Source: Rosa chinensis (Eukaryota; Streptophyta; Magnoliopsida; Rosales; Rosaceae). From it: a DNA stretch of 64,000 nucleotides. A program made the translations under genes and the position numbers. Under the pieces are notes generated by a model. It was given only the letters and a program-made list of their open reading frames with translations, was not told the origin of the DNA and ran no database searches. This document shows, piece by piece, positions 32,661 to 42,970 of the stretch. The stretch lies in NCBI RefSeq assembly GCF_002994745.2, contig NC_037089.1, forward strand, positions 80,562,347 to 80,626,346. Direction: 5' to 3'. Position 1 is the first letter of the stretch. Each line of letters starts with the position of its first letter.

Positions 32661-35578
32661 TTTATTCCCCCTTATAACACCGTGTGGGCATGATTTTGAA
32701 TTTTTCTTTTGGCCTTTCACACAAAGTAACATTTTTGCTCAAGAAGACTACGACCCATATAACAAGTATTATGCTAGCAACTCCCAAGTCAGATGACTTT
32801 AGGGTACTAGATGTAACAAGGACATCCCAAAGAGCACATCTACTTGAGTCAATAGTTTCACAATCCACCGGGGTGACCAAACCATTCCCGTTTCTTCCCA
32901 ATCCTCATATCGTTCGTCACGACCGAGACCTGTTTACTTTGGGAATAGCCTGGCCATGCTCCATTAACCAACTACATTTTTTTTTTTTTAATATCAAGGA
33001 GCAACCAACAAGAGTAATTTCATACATGACCAATGAGAACAAGCCAACCATCAATTAAGACTTACCACCACTTAGAGTATGTGTGCATGTGAGGTTTCAA
33101 GATTGTAGAGAATATGTTGTTCAAGCTCACAATTACAGAGTGACGTAAGTACAAGTTCAAAACGTGTTAGGCACCTTATTGCACACATATTTAAAGAAAA
33201 GAGTATGGCCCTTGTCAATCTAAGTTCAAAATAATCTGTCAGACACTCAAGGATACAAACCACTATTTTTCAATCCTAAATTTCCACAAACTGAACCTAA
33301 CAATGCAGAAACATAAAGAAAATGCACCTATACTATCATCAAGACATACACCATGAATGCATGCAAAATGGATCAAATGAAGTGAGAGTATCAATACTTA
33401 GAGCATCCACCAACGGTGCTTCTAAGTGATTCAAATTGAGTTATGTCTAAAGGCCTTGTAAACGAATTAGCCAATATCTGATCAGTAGGAACAAAAGCAC
33501 GCTCAAGCATATTATCAAGATTATCCATAGGAGTAGAAAAACGATTATTTGAACCTTTTTTAATCCAGATCTGCTTCTGCTTCGTTTTTGTTTCCAGATC
33601 CACTGGGATTGAAGCCAGCTTTGCAATCCTGGCGATCAGATTCAGACCTTCTTTCAACTCAGCTTGCAGCGAAGCAGGTGAGTTAATTCTCAACATTTTC
33701 CTTTGATTTTGAGTAACCCTGCGAAGCATATTACACCTAGGACGTATGTGTCCCAATTTTCCGCAATAATGACAACTGGGAATGAACCTTTTAGAGTTAT
33801 GAACATACCTGGGCTGACACACAGAGGTGTGACTGTCAGAACTTACCTGAGCAACCTTTTGATAGGTTTGAAGGTCCAATTTACGTTCTAGTCTTTTGGG
33901 CAATTTGGGACCAGAATCAATGTCATCTGATGCATGTGATTGACTCAACGAATTTTCACCTTTTACAAAGGTCATAGGCTTGCACGACTCACCTTCAAAC
34001 CCTAACCCTTCTTTGTTGCCGTGAGTTTTACCAAATCCTATCATCTTGGAGACTTTTTCAGACCCTATGGAGAACTTGTTGAAGCTTTCCTTGACTTTAA
34101 GCAACTCATCCTGCAATTTCTCATTTTCAAGGGTTAGTGAAACATTTAAAGTGGATTGAGCCTTGACTTCAACCTGCAAAACTTTAATTTTATTAATGAG
34201 ATCACCATGTTCCTTGTCCCCAACTTCAGACTTAACCTCATCCTGCAAAACTTTTATCTTATCAACAAGGTTAGTACGCTCAACATTCCATTCTTTTAGA
34301 GAAGTTTCAAATTGTAGCTCAATTTTCTCTTTTTTCTTCTCTTAAAGAATCAACTTCTTTTTCAAGTGTATAATTTTTTCGAAGAACAATTTTCGAAGCA
34401 TGATATAATTGCTTACACTTGACATTTGTTTCTTCATCAAGGCTATCATCTTCTAAGTCAGAATTATCAGAAACATCAATATTAAGAGAGGAAGTAAGAG
34501 CAAGATTTACCTCTTCACCATCTGACTGAGAGCCTTTATCACTATCACTCCAAGTAGATTTTAGAGCCTTGTTTCCACGCAAATTAACCTTTTATTGCCA
34601 CAATCGGCAGCAAGGTGACCAATTCCACCACACTCAAAGCATTTAGGTTTGTTAGGCAAAATTTTCGAAGAGTTTCCAAAGGATTTTTTCTTTTTCAGAA
34701 AATTTTTGAACTCTTTTGTCAACAACGATAAATCCACATAATCATCAACAACATCTTTCTTTTTAACAGAAGAGAAAGCAATATTTTTTACCTTTTTCTC
34801 GGGCTTGATCCTCATCTCAAAAGTTTTGAGATTACCTATAAGTTCGTCAAGAGAATAGGTGTCCAGGTCTTGAGTCTCCTCTATTGCAATTTGCTTGGCT
34901 TGAAATTTTGAAGGAAGAGCTGAGAAATTTCTTGACTATTCGATGCTCCTCAAATGGATCATCAAGGCTACAACATTGGTTTGTCACATTGAGAAGTCGA
35001 GCATGAAAATCATCAATTGATTCATCTTCCCCCATGGTCATGTTCTCAAATTCCAATACGAGTCTTTGAAGCTTCTGACCTCTAACCTTCTTGTTTCCCT
35101 CATAAGTAACCTGAAGTAGATCCCAAGCTTGTTTGGCTGTGTCACAGTGGCTAATTCTCATCCTCTCTTTCTTGGACAAAGCTGTGAATAGTGAATTCCT
35201 TGCCTTAAAGTCACAAGTTCTATCACGAACTTCTTCTTCTGTCCATTCCTTCCTTGGTTTGAGAACCCTTGCAGAGGACCCTTCTACTTTCTTTGATTCT
35301 TCCGCCTTGGTTGGGTGTTCCCATCCATTCTCAACTATATTCCACATGTTTTCATCTTGAGAGTAGAGAAAAGCCCTCATCATAATCTTCCATTGTGAAT
35401 AGTCTTCACCATCAAACAAAGGCGGGCAATTTATAGAACTAGAGGCTCTGTTATATTCACGTTCCATCCTTGACCACGGATCAACTAAAAAAGCTTTAGA
35501 ACCTGCTCTGATGCCAAGTAATACAAGGACATAATATGATTTTCTGGAAAACGGGGATTGCAGTGCACTGATCAATCC
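32661..35578 (-). mobile_element. Internally deleted copia retrotransposon remnant (gag joined to the end of pol)
   Basis: On the - strand, a primer-binding-like ttggcatcagagc lies near 35507-35519 and an A/G-rich polypurine-like run (taagggggaataa) near 32670. Between them are Gag and the last few codons of RNase H only. LTRs could not be paired by eye, so outer boundaries are approximate. Confidence 0.55.
33391..35575 (-). pseudogene. Copia Gag polyprotein remnant fused to the RNase H tail
   Basis: From right to left: a UBN2-type Gag (FDGEDYSQWKIMMRAFL, KKERMRISHCDTAKQAWDLL, GEDESIDDFHARLLNV; about 35460-34930), a CCHC knuckle (KCFECGGIGHLAADC, about 34650), a coiled-coil-like Lys/Glu stretch, a second CCHC-like knuckle (CHYCGKLGHIRPRC, about 33760), and finally TDQILANSFTRPLDITQFESLR (about 33470), the far C-terminus of copia RNase H. 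Protease, integrase and reverse transcriptase are missing, as in non-autonomous deletion derivatives. Frameshifts occur near 34850, 34570 and 34320. Confidence 0.78.
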
Positions 35579-35821
35579 TTACTGGGCAGCAGAAACCAAA
35601 ATAACAAAATAAACACCAGATTTTGGTTACGCAGTGAAAACCTCAAATATTAAAATATCATGGATTGCATTTTGATATCAGGTACAAAAACGTAAAAAGT
35701 AAATAAATAAAAAATATATATATATATATAATAAAAGAAAATAACTATTTCAAACTCTTAACTCTCAGAATTATAACTCCCCACTACTTTCACACCCATC
35801 GGGTGTGTAGACATTTTCTAG
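35579..35821. other. Retrotransposon-like flank, source of the templated pieces at 37793
   Basis: AT-rich DNA with the phrase accagattttggttacgcag, common in leader/LTR regions of copia elements, and a (TA)n run at about 35716-35730. Two short pieces from here and the adjacent element (35552-35578 and 35641-35667) reappear at 37794-37841. Confidence 0.5.
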
Positions 35822-36540
35822 TATAGTTATATTGGAATAATCTTTTTCACCAAAAATAAAATAAATTATTTGAATAAATTTTCTCTAAACATTAGCTGGG
35901 TGGCCACTGGCCAGAACTTGGTTTATCTGTAGATCGGTAGGAACAGCCGATAAAAAAATAATAATAATAATAATAACACGGGCCAATTCCAGATGTTTAA
36001 GATTTGCGCGCGAAAGTTACTACACCATATAAAAGTGGGGTAGTAACACATTACAAAGTGTTTTTACCGTCCAAAATACCCCATGCAATTTTTAAATTTT
36101 TAAAAATATGACAACTTGATTAATAAGGATTACATTGTAAATATGTAAAAACTATATCAAAATTTAAAATGACGAAACTAATACGAAATGCAACAATGCA
36201 TCAGAAAATAAACCTAGCACATATACTATTGGATCCGATATCGCATCTAATGAAGCACTGTATATAATCTAGGGTATATAAAAACCTACTAATGATATGA
36301 TCCACCATGCATATTTCACTCTAAATACGTCAAACAAAAGAAAATCTGCCATGAACGTAACTGGTAGTATGATCAATTATGCATACTCCACGCACAATTA
36401 TATGTTGAATTTTACCATAGTATCAAAGAACCAAACCCTTCAAACCCATCACAAAAATGCAACAATATAAAAAGTACATATTGAGCCCAAAAACCAGGCC
36501 TAGATTTAGGTCCAACCTAGGTTAAAAACCCGAACCCTGG

Positions 36541-37068
36541 TGTCACGGGCCGAACTTTGCAATGCGCAAAGCGGACAGTGCGGCACTTGCTAGCAAGCAA
36601 GTCAGCCAAGTAAGTACCTTGCAAGGAACAATGAAAGCCACACGATATTAAAATAGTGCTAGCAACAAGCAAGAACACAATTATATAAACGTTGGGCAAC
36701 CACGAAGAACAATGATTAATCGAAAGGAAAGATCAAAGGGCAATCTCACGAGGCACAGACGATTGAATAATTCCTCTTTTATTGATGGTAAGACGGTAAG
36801 GGAGGCAAAAGTACATGTGCTTACCTATACTAGTTCCGTAGTCCAAACTATGCCGACTAGGAACCTCTCCCTATAGAGCATATCGGACTTACATGAACTT
36901 GGCAGGAGGAAACATGGAAAAGGCTGAGGAGACTAATTGCCTAAATAAAATAAATTACATAATTTGTAAATTACCAAAACAACCCTAGCACGCAAGCAAA
37001 CCAACCAAAGGCTTAACTAATGACCCTGGACAAGGTTGCTTGCGGCATTACAAGTGCAGCCCCTAACA
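36541..37068 (-). repeat. 3' LTR of a gypsy chromovirus
   Basis: On the + strand it starts tgtcacgggccg and ends gcccctaaca, TG..CA ends for a 528-bp LTR. The adjacent taagtgggggagga (element sense, 37069-37082) is a polypurine tract. It interrupts the duplicated sequence exactly after aaccctgg. Confidence 0.75.
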
Positions 37069-37793
37069 TCCTCCCCCACTTAAGTTGTCGGCGCTCTCGA
37101 CGACAGCCGTGGTCTTGAAGTCTTCAATCTTCTGCTGGAACTTCGTCTTCAGGACTTCGGCATTCTCCCAACTGGTTTCTTCATCTCCAAGACCCTTCCA
37201 CTTGACCAGGAACTGCTGGCATGGGCGCCTTGACACTCGGGCCACTCTCTCTGCTAGGATCTCCTCCACTTCTTTTGGCTTGGGTGGTCTGATGTCGACG
37301 TGCTCTTGAACAGGCTTGTTGCGTGCTTGATCTTCACGGTCTGGCTGGTGTGGCTTGAGGTTGCTGACGTGGAAGACGGGGTGAACTCTCATCCAAGCGG
37401 GAATATCGACTTTGTAGTAGCATTTCCCCACTTTAGAAAGGATGGGGAGCGGTCCTTCATACTTCCTGAATAGTCGCTTGTCTCTGGAGCGCAGGAACCT
37501 GAGTTGTTCCGGGAGCAGCTTGACAAGAACCATGTCCCCTGCTTGAAACTCCCTGGGCTTGCGGCCTTGATCTGCCCACTACTTCATTCGCCCCGCCGCT
37601 TTCTCTAGGTAGGCTTGAGCAATCTCGGCATTGGTCTTCCACTCTTTTGTGAAGTTGAAAGCACGCGGATTTGCCCCTTTGTAGACTTCTTGTACAGTGT
37701 GAGGCAAGAGAGGCTGTTGGCCAGTGACAATTTCAAAAGCACTCTTGTTGGTGGATGAGCTCTTCTTCGAGTTGAAGCAAAATTGTGCAACAT
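37063..37793 (-). pseudogene. Gypsy integrase C-terminus with chromodomain (3' fragment of pol)
   Basis: Reads the distal integrase region (KSSSTNKSAFEIVTGQQPLLP at about 37750, then the GDMVLVKLLPEQ barrel at about 37530, KYEGPLPILSKVGKCYYKV, and HPVFHVSNLKPH), followed by a chromodomain (EVEEILAERVARVSRRPCQQ with FLVKWKGLGDEETSWE). Chromodomains direct chromovirus insertion to marked chromatin. The stop codon falls inside the LTR edge (37063-37065). A frame break lies near 37580. All upstream pol and gag are missing: the fragment ends at the junction filler. Confidence 0.85.
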
Positions 37794-37847
37794 CGGGGAT
37801 TGCAGTGCACTGATCAATCCATGATATTTTAATATTTGAGGTAATCT
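37793..37847. other. Templated filler DNA at a rearrangement junction
   Basis: 37794-37820 equals 35552-35578 (27 bp, direct). 37815-37841 equals the reverse complement of 35641-35667 (27 bp). The two pieces overlap by caatcc, and the second ends in ttgagg, which is also the word preceding the matching point of BAHD gene 1 (about 26508). The gypsy fragment lies on one side and the BAHD end on the other. Confidence 0.85.
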
Positions 37848-37978
37848 CCATTGATAAGACGGGAGCCATTTCTCTTTCGGATAGTAAGAATGGTGGTGGA
37901 GGTGTTGAGGTTGGCGTGGTTTTGAAGAAACAGTATATGGAGGCTTTCGATGCTCTGTTTGCTAGCCCGGTGCATTAG
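37842..37978 (+). pseudogene. BAHD C-terminal fragment in copy 2
   Basis: Reads EVISIDKTGAISLSDSKNGG through FDALFASPVH and stop, the same as the last 45 or so codons of BAHD gene 1. The rest of the gene was lost in the rearrangement that brought in the gypsy piece. Confidence 0.88.
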
Positions 37979-38617
37979 GATTGAGATTCTCGACCAAGAA
38001 AACAAGGATTTTCTCATTCTATTCTTGGTTTTTCATGCTTTCTTGTAATAAGAATTATTATTACTATCGTTTGTTTTTTGAGAATGAACACAACGGAATT
38101 ATTTTCAAAATGTATGATGCATCATGTCGGCAATTCTCGTGTTTTCTTTATATCAAAGATTTAAGTTTCTTGAAATTAACTTTAAACAAAAATCTGTCTC
38201 ATGTCATTGAGATTTGAACTCATAACTTCCACAATATTAGTTATGCTAGATAACCAACAAGCCACGACTCACTTATAGTTTCTTGAAATTATTGAAATTT
38301 GAACTTATCGATATTCAAATGTTTGTCATTATTTAAAGATATGTCAATGACACCAAATATTTTCATTAAAATTTTCGTAATTTTGAATACTGAAATTTTT
38401 GTAAATATAGAATACCAAAATTTTCCCCAAAACCAAAATTAGGAAACGTGCTTTATAATCCATATAACTTTGACAAGCAGGGTGGGAGTAGCGTCATAAC
38501 TAATCCATCCATTCATGCAATATGCCTGGCTTGATTATGTATACTTGCGTCTGGACTTTAAATATATATCGACATTTGCAATTCTCATACCGAAAAAAAA
38601 GTTGTTGCTTCCTACAC

Positions 38618-39045
38618 CAGGGTTCTAAAAATCGGCCTAGGCGGCCACCTAGGCACTGGGCGCAGCTAACCCGTTCCGATTCTCCCCTAGTCGAGCGAGC
38701 TGGGAGCTGGGAATAAAGTCGGCGGCCTAGGCGGGGCTGGGCGGTCGGGGCCTAGGAGCTTTCTGTCTTTTTTTTTTTTTTCGTCGTCAAAACTCAAAAG
38801 CATCGAAAACTAAAGACTACTGTAGTCGCCGTCTCTCCTCTCTCTCTCCTCCGACAAGGTCGCACGGGCTCTCTCCCTCTCAGCCTCTCACCTTGACTGT
38901 CGAGGCATGGACACCTTTGCTCTCCTCGACGGTGACGCCGTGACAGACGACTGACTCGTCATATGTATCTCCTCAATCAGATCCAGCTTTGCTCTCCTTG
39001 AATGCTTGACTCTGATTAAATCATAAGTCCATCTCTCTCAATTTG

Positions 39046-39100
<55 letters not shown>

Positions 39101-39494
39101 GTCATGTAGAAGATGAGAGAAAAGTTGAGAAAGAAGATAGACGACTCTTCCTCCACGTGAACTATTAAGCGGTTTGTAGTTGTTGTTGTTTTTTTTTTTT
39201 TAGTTCTTTTTTCTTTGAGTAGACGTGTAGTGATTGGAAACTATAATTGATAATGAACCTGATAGGTTCAGAATAAGTTATGCATTATCAATTAATCTGA
39301 TAAGATTTAGGATAAGTCAAAGTCATGCATGCTATTATTAATAATTCATTATTTATTAATTTTATGCCATAAAATAATTAAAAAATAATAAATAATAAAA
39401 ACCGCCTAGTCCCCGCCTAGGCTCCCGCCTAGGCCCCTAGGCGCTAGTCTCTGAGTCACCGTCCGACTAGCGCCTAGCGTTTTTTAGAACCTTG
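38618..39494. mobile_element. 877-bp non-autonomous hAT-type element with 8-bp target duplication
   Basis: The ends are cagggttctaaaa (38618) and ttttagaaccttg (39494), flanked by tcctacac at 38610-38617 and 39495-39502. Copy 1 has the empty site (ttcctacactcacgatgc at about 27327). Both subterminal regions repeat cctaggcg/cgcctagg words. The interior includes a (GA)n run at about 39051-39093. No transposase. Confidence 0.88.
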
Positions 39495-39601
39495 TCCTAC
39501 ACTCATGATGCACCTTATGAATCATATATATCTATATGAACAAATTGTGCACAACATTATTTGGAGATCATAATTAAACATATATAGACCAAGATTGAGA
39601 T

Positions 39602-39655
39602 ATGGCGCAACCAAATTCGGTGAAAGTAGTTGAGGTTTGCTAGCCTAGTGCATTA
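39602..39655 (+). pseudogene. BAHD stub in copy 2
   Basis: Same collapsed gene as at 31538: MAQPNSVKVVEVC, stop, then the gctagcctagtgcattag tail. It lies 870 bp before BAHD gene 2, whose N-terminus (MAQPNSVEVVKVC) is nearly the same. Confidence 0.8.
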
Positions 39656-40381
39656 GAAATTTAGAATTGCTAGCTCTCTATTACGAAGAAAAACAACGCC
39701 CAATGTGCATTGAGGACAAAGCTTACATACGTTATCCACAAAATTGGACCTCACTCATGTGGTCTGAAATGAAATCGGCCCTGAACATGTCCAAATTAAT
39801 TGGACACCCCAACAATCACCTTTAGTGGACAGTCCAATCCTATATTTCTATGGCCCATAAACCATGACTTTGTCAACTTTGATCTTTGTAATTTAGTGGA
39901 TTGAATGAATCGTTACAAGTTCCATATAAGTACTGTACTATATGGTAAATAATCACATATTCCGAATTTTCAAAATTAAACGACGTGAAAATTTGTCAGA
40001 GTTTATAACGAAGAAATTAAAATATGCAAAACATTCTGAAAAAAGAAATTGAATGAAAGGGCCCTCAGGCGGCCAACAGTCACCACTAGTCCACTACTCT
40101 AGTACTGTAATATATTATAACTCACTGTAACATGAGAGTAATGTTGATATTGATGTATATTACTTTCAACTCACTGTTTAATCTATAACATATTATTTAA
40201 TGCCTGTAATATGCTAGTAGTAAATCTTGAAAACTAAAATTTACCACGTCTTTGTTTTATTGTTTATATAGACGACTTGAGTTACTTGAGAAGGGTGTAA
40301 TTGCGTCTGGCCTGTACTTCCCCTACGTGGCTACAATTGAAATTTGCATTCCAACAACTTTGCTGCATAATCCATATATGT

Positions 40382-40392
40382 CTATATATACA
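40382..40392 (+). promoter_or_regulatory. Likely TATA box of BAHD gene 2
   Basis: ctatatataca lies about 85-95 bp before the start codon at 40475. The same sequence exists in copy 1 (about 32323), where no gene follows. Confidence 0.45.
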
Positions 40393-40474
40393 ACATTATT
40401 GGAAATTATAAACATATACAGAGACCTCGATATTCATATGCACGTTAAACTTTTTCCTGCTCGTCCATCGAACA

Positions 40475-41857
40475 ATGGCGCAACCAAACTCGGTGGAAGT
40501 TGTTAAGGTTTGCAGGGTGACTCCACACCAGAGCTCACGGGACTTCGCCGTACCAGAGGATCAGTATTCCCTTCCTCTAACCTTCTTTGACTTGGTCTGG
40601 CTGAGGTTCCCAATAATTCAACGCGTTTTCTTCTTCGAAACACCTTCTTGCCCTAATTCCATAGTTTCCAAGCTCAAAACCTCACTCTCTCACACTCTCC
40701 AACACTTCCTACCCCTCGCCGGAAATCTCACTTGGCCCCAACACTCCCCCACACCCGTCCTCGGCTATGTCAAAGGTGACGCCGTTTCGCTCACCGTAGC
40801 CGAGTACTCTAATCCTGAAGACTTCCACCACCTCTCCGGCAGCCAATTTATTGACGCCGAAAAGTACTATCCTCTTGTTCCTCAACTTGAAGCTTCTGCA
40901 TCGATTGCTTTGCAAGTCACTCTGTTTCCCAACAACGGCTTTTCCCTAGGCACAGTCATGCACCACGCCATCATGGACGGCAAATCTTACACCTCGTTCA
41001 TTAAGTCATGGGCTCGGATATGCAAACATGTGGCTGGATCCGGGTCCTCTTGTACCGTTTCGTTACCGGAACTGCTACAACCATTTTATGACAGAACCGT
41101 CGTTCAGGACCCGGCCGGGCTCGGAGAACTCTACTCAAGCCAATACCTAGATGACCACGGCCCCAACAACAGAAGCGTAACGCCTTCGAATTTCCTTCAT
41201 TTTGCAGTGGATGTTAAACCAGACTCGATCAGAGGTACCTTCGAGCTCACAAGCGCGAAAATACAAGCACTCAGAGAGCATGTGATAAAGACTACAATGG
41301 CTTCTGATTCATCACCACTTCATTTGTCAACTTTTTCTTTGACATGCGCGTTCTGTTGGGTTTGCTCAGTCAAGGCTCAAGAAATCAAAGGCGGTAAAAC
41401 CGCTCTGGTTCTTGCGGTGGACGCTAGGGCTCGCTTGGACCCTCCCATTCCAGCAACGTATTTTGGGAACTGCATTGTGGGTCGTGTAGCAATTGCAGAA
41501 ACAAAAGGGCTATTGGGAGAAGATGGCTTGGTTGTGGCATTAAGTGCAATTACTGAAGCTTTGAAGAGTTTGGAAAAAAATGGGATCTTGAATGGGGCAG
41601 AGTCGTGGGTGTCAAACTTCATTGATTTTTCACAGTATGAGAGAGTGTTTTCGGTGGCAGGTTCGCAACGGTTTGAGGTTTATGATACTGATTTCGGATG
41701 GGGGAGACCGAAGAGGACTGAGGTGGTTTCCATAGGTAAGACAGGAGCCTTCTCTCTTTCAGCTAGCAACAATGACGGTGGAGCTGTTGAGGTTGGGTTG
41801 GTTCTGAAGAAACAGTATATGAAGGCTTTTGCTTCTTTATTTGCTGATGCAATTTAA
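40475..41857 (+). CDS. BAHD acyltransferase 2 (flavonoid/phenolic glucoside malonyltransferase-like)
   Basis: A 460-residue single-exon BAHD enzyme with all signatures intact: HAIMD (His164, Asp168) for catalysis, YFGNC (Tyr329 onward) marking clade I, and DFGWG (Asp406). The start MAQPNSVEVVKVCRV fits the family, and no in-frame upstream ATG is favoured. It should use an acyl-CoA, probably malonyl-CoA or an aromatic CoA, on a glycosylated phenolic; the substrate is not readable. Close paralogue of genes 1, 3 and 4 in the same direction, so the cluster grew by tandem duplication. The 5' flank is part of the segmental duplication. Confidence 0.93.
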   Translation: MAQPNSVEVVKVCRVTPHQSSRDFAVPEDQYSLPLTFFDLVWLRFPIIQRVFFFETPSCPNSIVSKLKTSLSHTLQHFLPLAGNLTWPQHSPTPVLGYVKGDAVSLTVAEYSNPEDFHHLSGSQFIDAEKYYPLVPQLEASASIALQVTLFPNNGFSLGTVMHHAIMDGKSYTSFIKSWARICKHVAGSGSSCTVSLPELLQPFYDRTVVQDPAGLGELYSSQYLDDHGPNNRSVTPSNFLHFAVDVKPDSIRGTFELTSAKIQALREHVIKTTMASDSSPLHLSTFSLTCAFCWVCSVKAQEIKGGKTALVLAVDARARLDPPIPATYFGNCIVGRVAIAETKGLLGEDGLVVALSAITEALKSLEKNGILNGAESWVSNFIDFSQYERVFSVAGSQRFEVYDTDFGWGRPKRTEVVSIGKTGAFSLSASNNDGGAVEVGLVLKKQYMKAFASLFADAI

Positions 41858-42890
41858 GTTGTTTGGAGAAGTTTCGAGTACACATCATGAATGATCTATA
41901 TGGGAGTATGGAGTTGCAATATAGGCGTTCCTAGATTGCTTAGGGATGTATATGGATCTAAAGTTTAGATATTGAGCGTTTTTCGCTTGGTGTATCTATA
42001 TTTTCTTTATAGTAATGTATATATTTGTTAGAAGTTCAGCGCATTTGACTTTATCAATTCTCATTGATAGTGAATAGATTGTATCTAGTTTATGGGAGCA
42101 GAGTCTGAACCCTTTAGGCCTGGGTTGATAAGCTCATTTAAATAATTTTTGTATGGTATGATAAAAAAAAAATTAGTATTTAGTATTTTAGTAACATAAT
42201 TTATCATAGGAAATCGAACCACTGATGTAGCCTAACTGCTTAATCTATACATTCCTCATTACTTGAGCTAACCAACACGGAAATACAATCCTATAGAAGA
42301 GATCTTGTTCAAATAAGGTTGTTTATCAAGTCTAATGTTTATAGACAAATAATTTAGATAAATATTTTTTTGATATTCATAAGTCTAAACCGCCGATACT
42401 ATCAATCCCAAATTAGTATTTTGTGAACATAGTTTATTATTTCTTCCACTATTTATGGTAGATTTCTTTTTCTCTTAAAATATTTACTTCGACCTACCTT
42501 TGAACAAATTGGATCAATACCACCGCTTGAACTTTTTCTCTTCCCTATATATACGTCACCGATCTCCCTATTTCCTTCGCAGATATGTACTTCCGACTCG
42601 AATAAAGAGCAGAGTTATCCAAATTACCAAAAATAGCATGCCATGCATTTTGTTTGGTTCGTACGCGTACTCTACCAGCGAACTTGGATAACACACAGCG
42701 CGCCACAGCGCCACACACCTGTTATCGTCTGTGGCTCAGCGATATGACACAACAGCATCGGCACGAGACATCTAAGTGATAACAAGTTAACAACCATACA
42801 AGTAAAGGGATTTATTCATTGATAAAATAAAATTGTGGATCTCGAGGTGCCGGTCTTATCCGGCCTTCGCCGGCCATGGCGCGAAATTTC
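41858..42890. other. Intergenic between BAHD genes 2 and 3
   Basis: No gene. At about 42205-42290 on the - strand there is a faint tRNA-like B box (ggttcgatttcc) that may be an old SINE. TATA-like ccctatatatacg at about 42543 is too far from gene 3 to be its likely promoter. Confidence 0.4.
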
Positions 42891-42902
42891 TTTATAAAAT
42901 AC
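42891..42902 (+). promoter_or_regulatory. Likely TATA box of BAHD gene 3
   Basis: tttataaaatac lies about 70-80 bp before the chosen start at 42971. Confidence 0.5.
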
Positions 42903-42970
42903 GCATGCAAATTTGGTTATTAGCTCAAAAGCCTTTTAACACGCACTCAGCTTCTTCTTGCCCTTATCCA

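Larger units (their letters stand above)
35822..40424. repeat. Segmental duplication, copy 2
   Basis: Collinear with 23526-32366 but rearranged: 24255 to about 26510 of copy 1 (promoter and most of BAHD gene 1) is replaced by a gypsy fragment and junction filler (36541-37841), and an 877-bp element is inserted at 38618. It leads directly into BAHD gene 2 on the right. Confidence 0.85.

Noticed and set aside
42833..42970. 46-residue N-terminal extension of BAHD gene 3
   Set aside because: It would cover the TATA-like box at 42891 and aligns with nothing in the paralogues; the start at 42971 is preferred.
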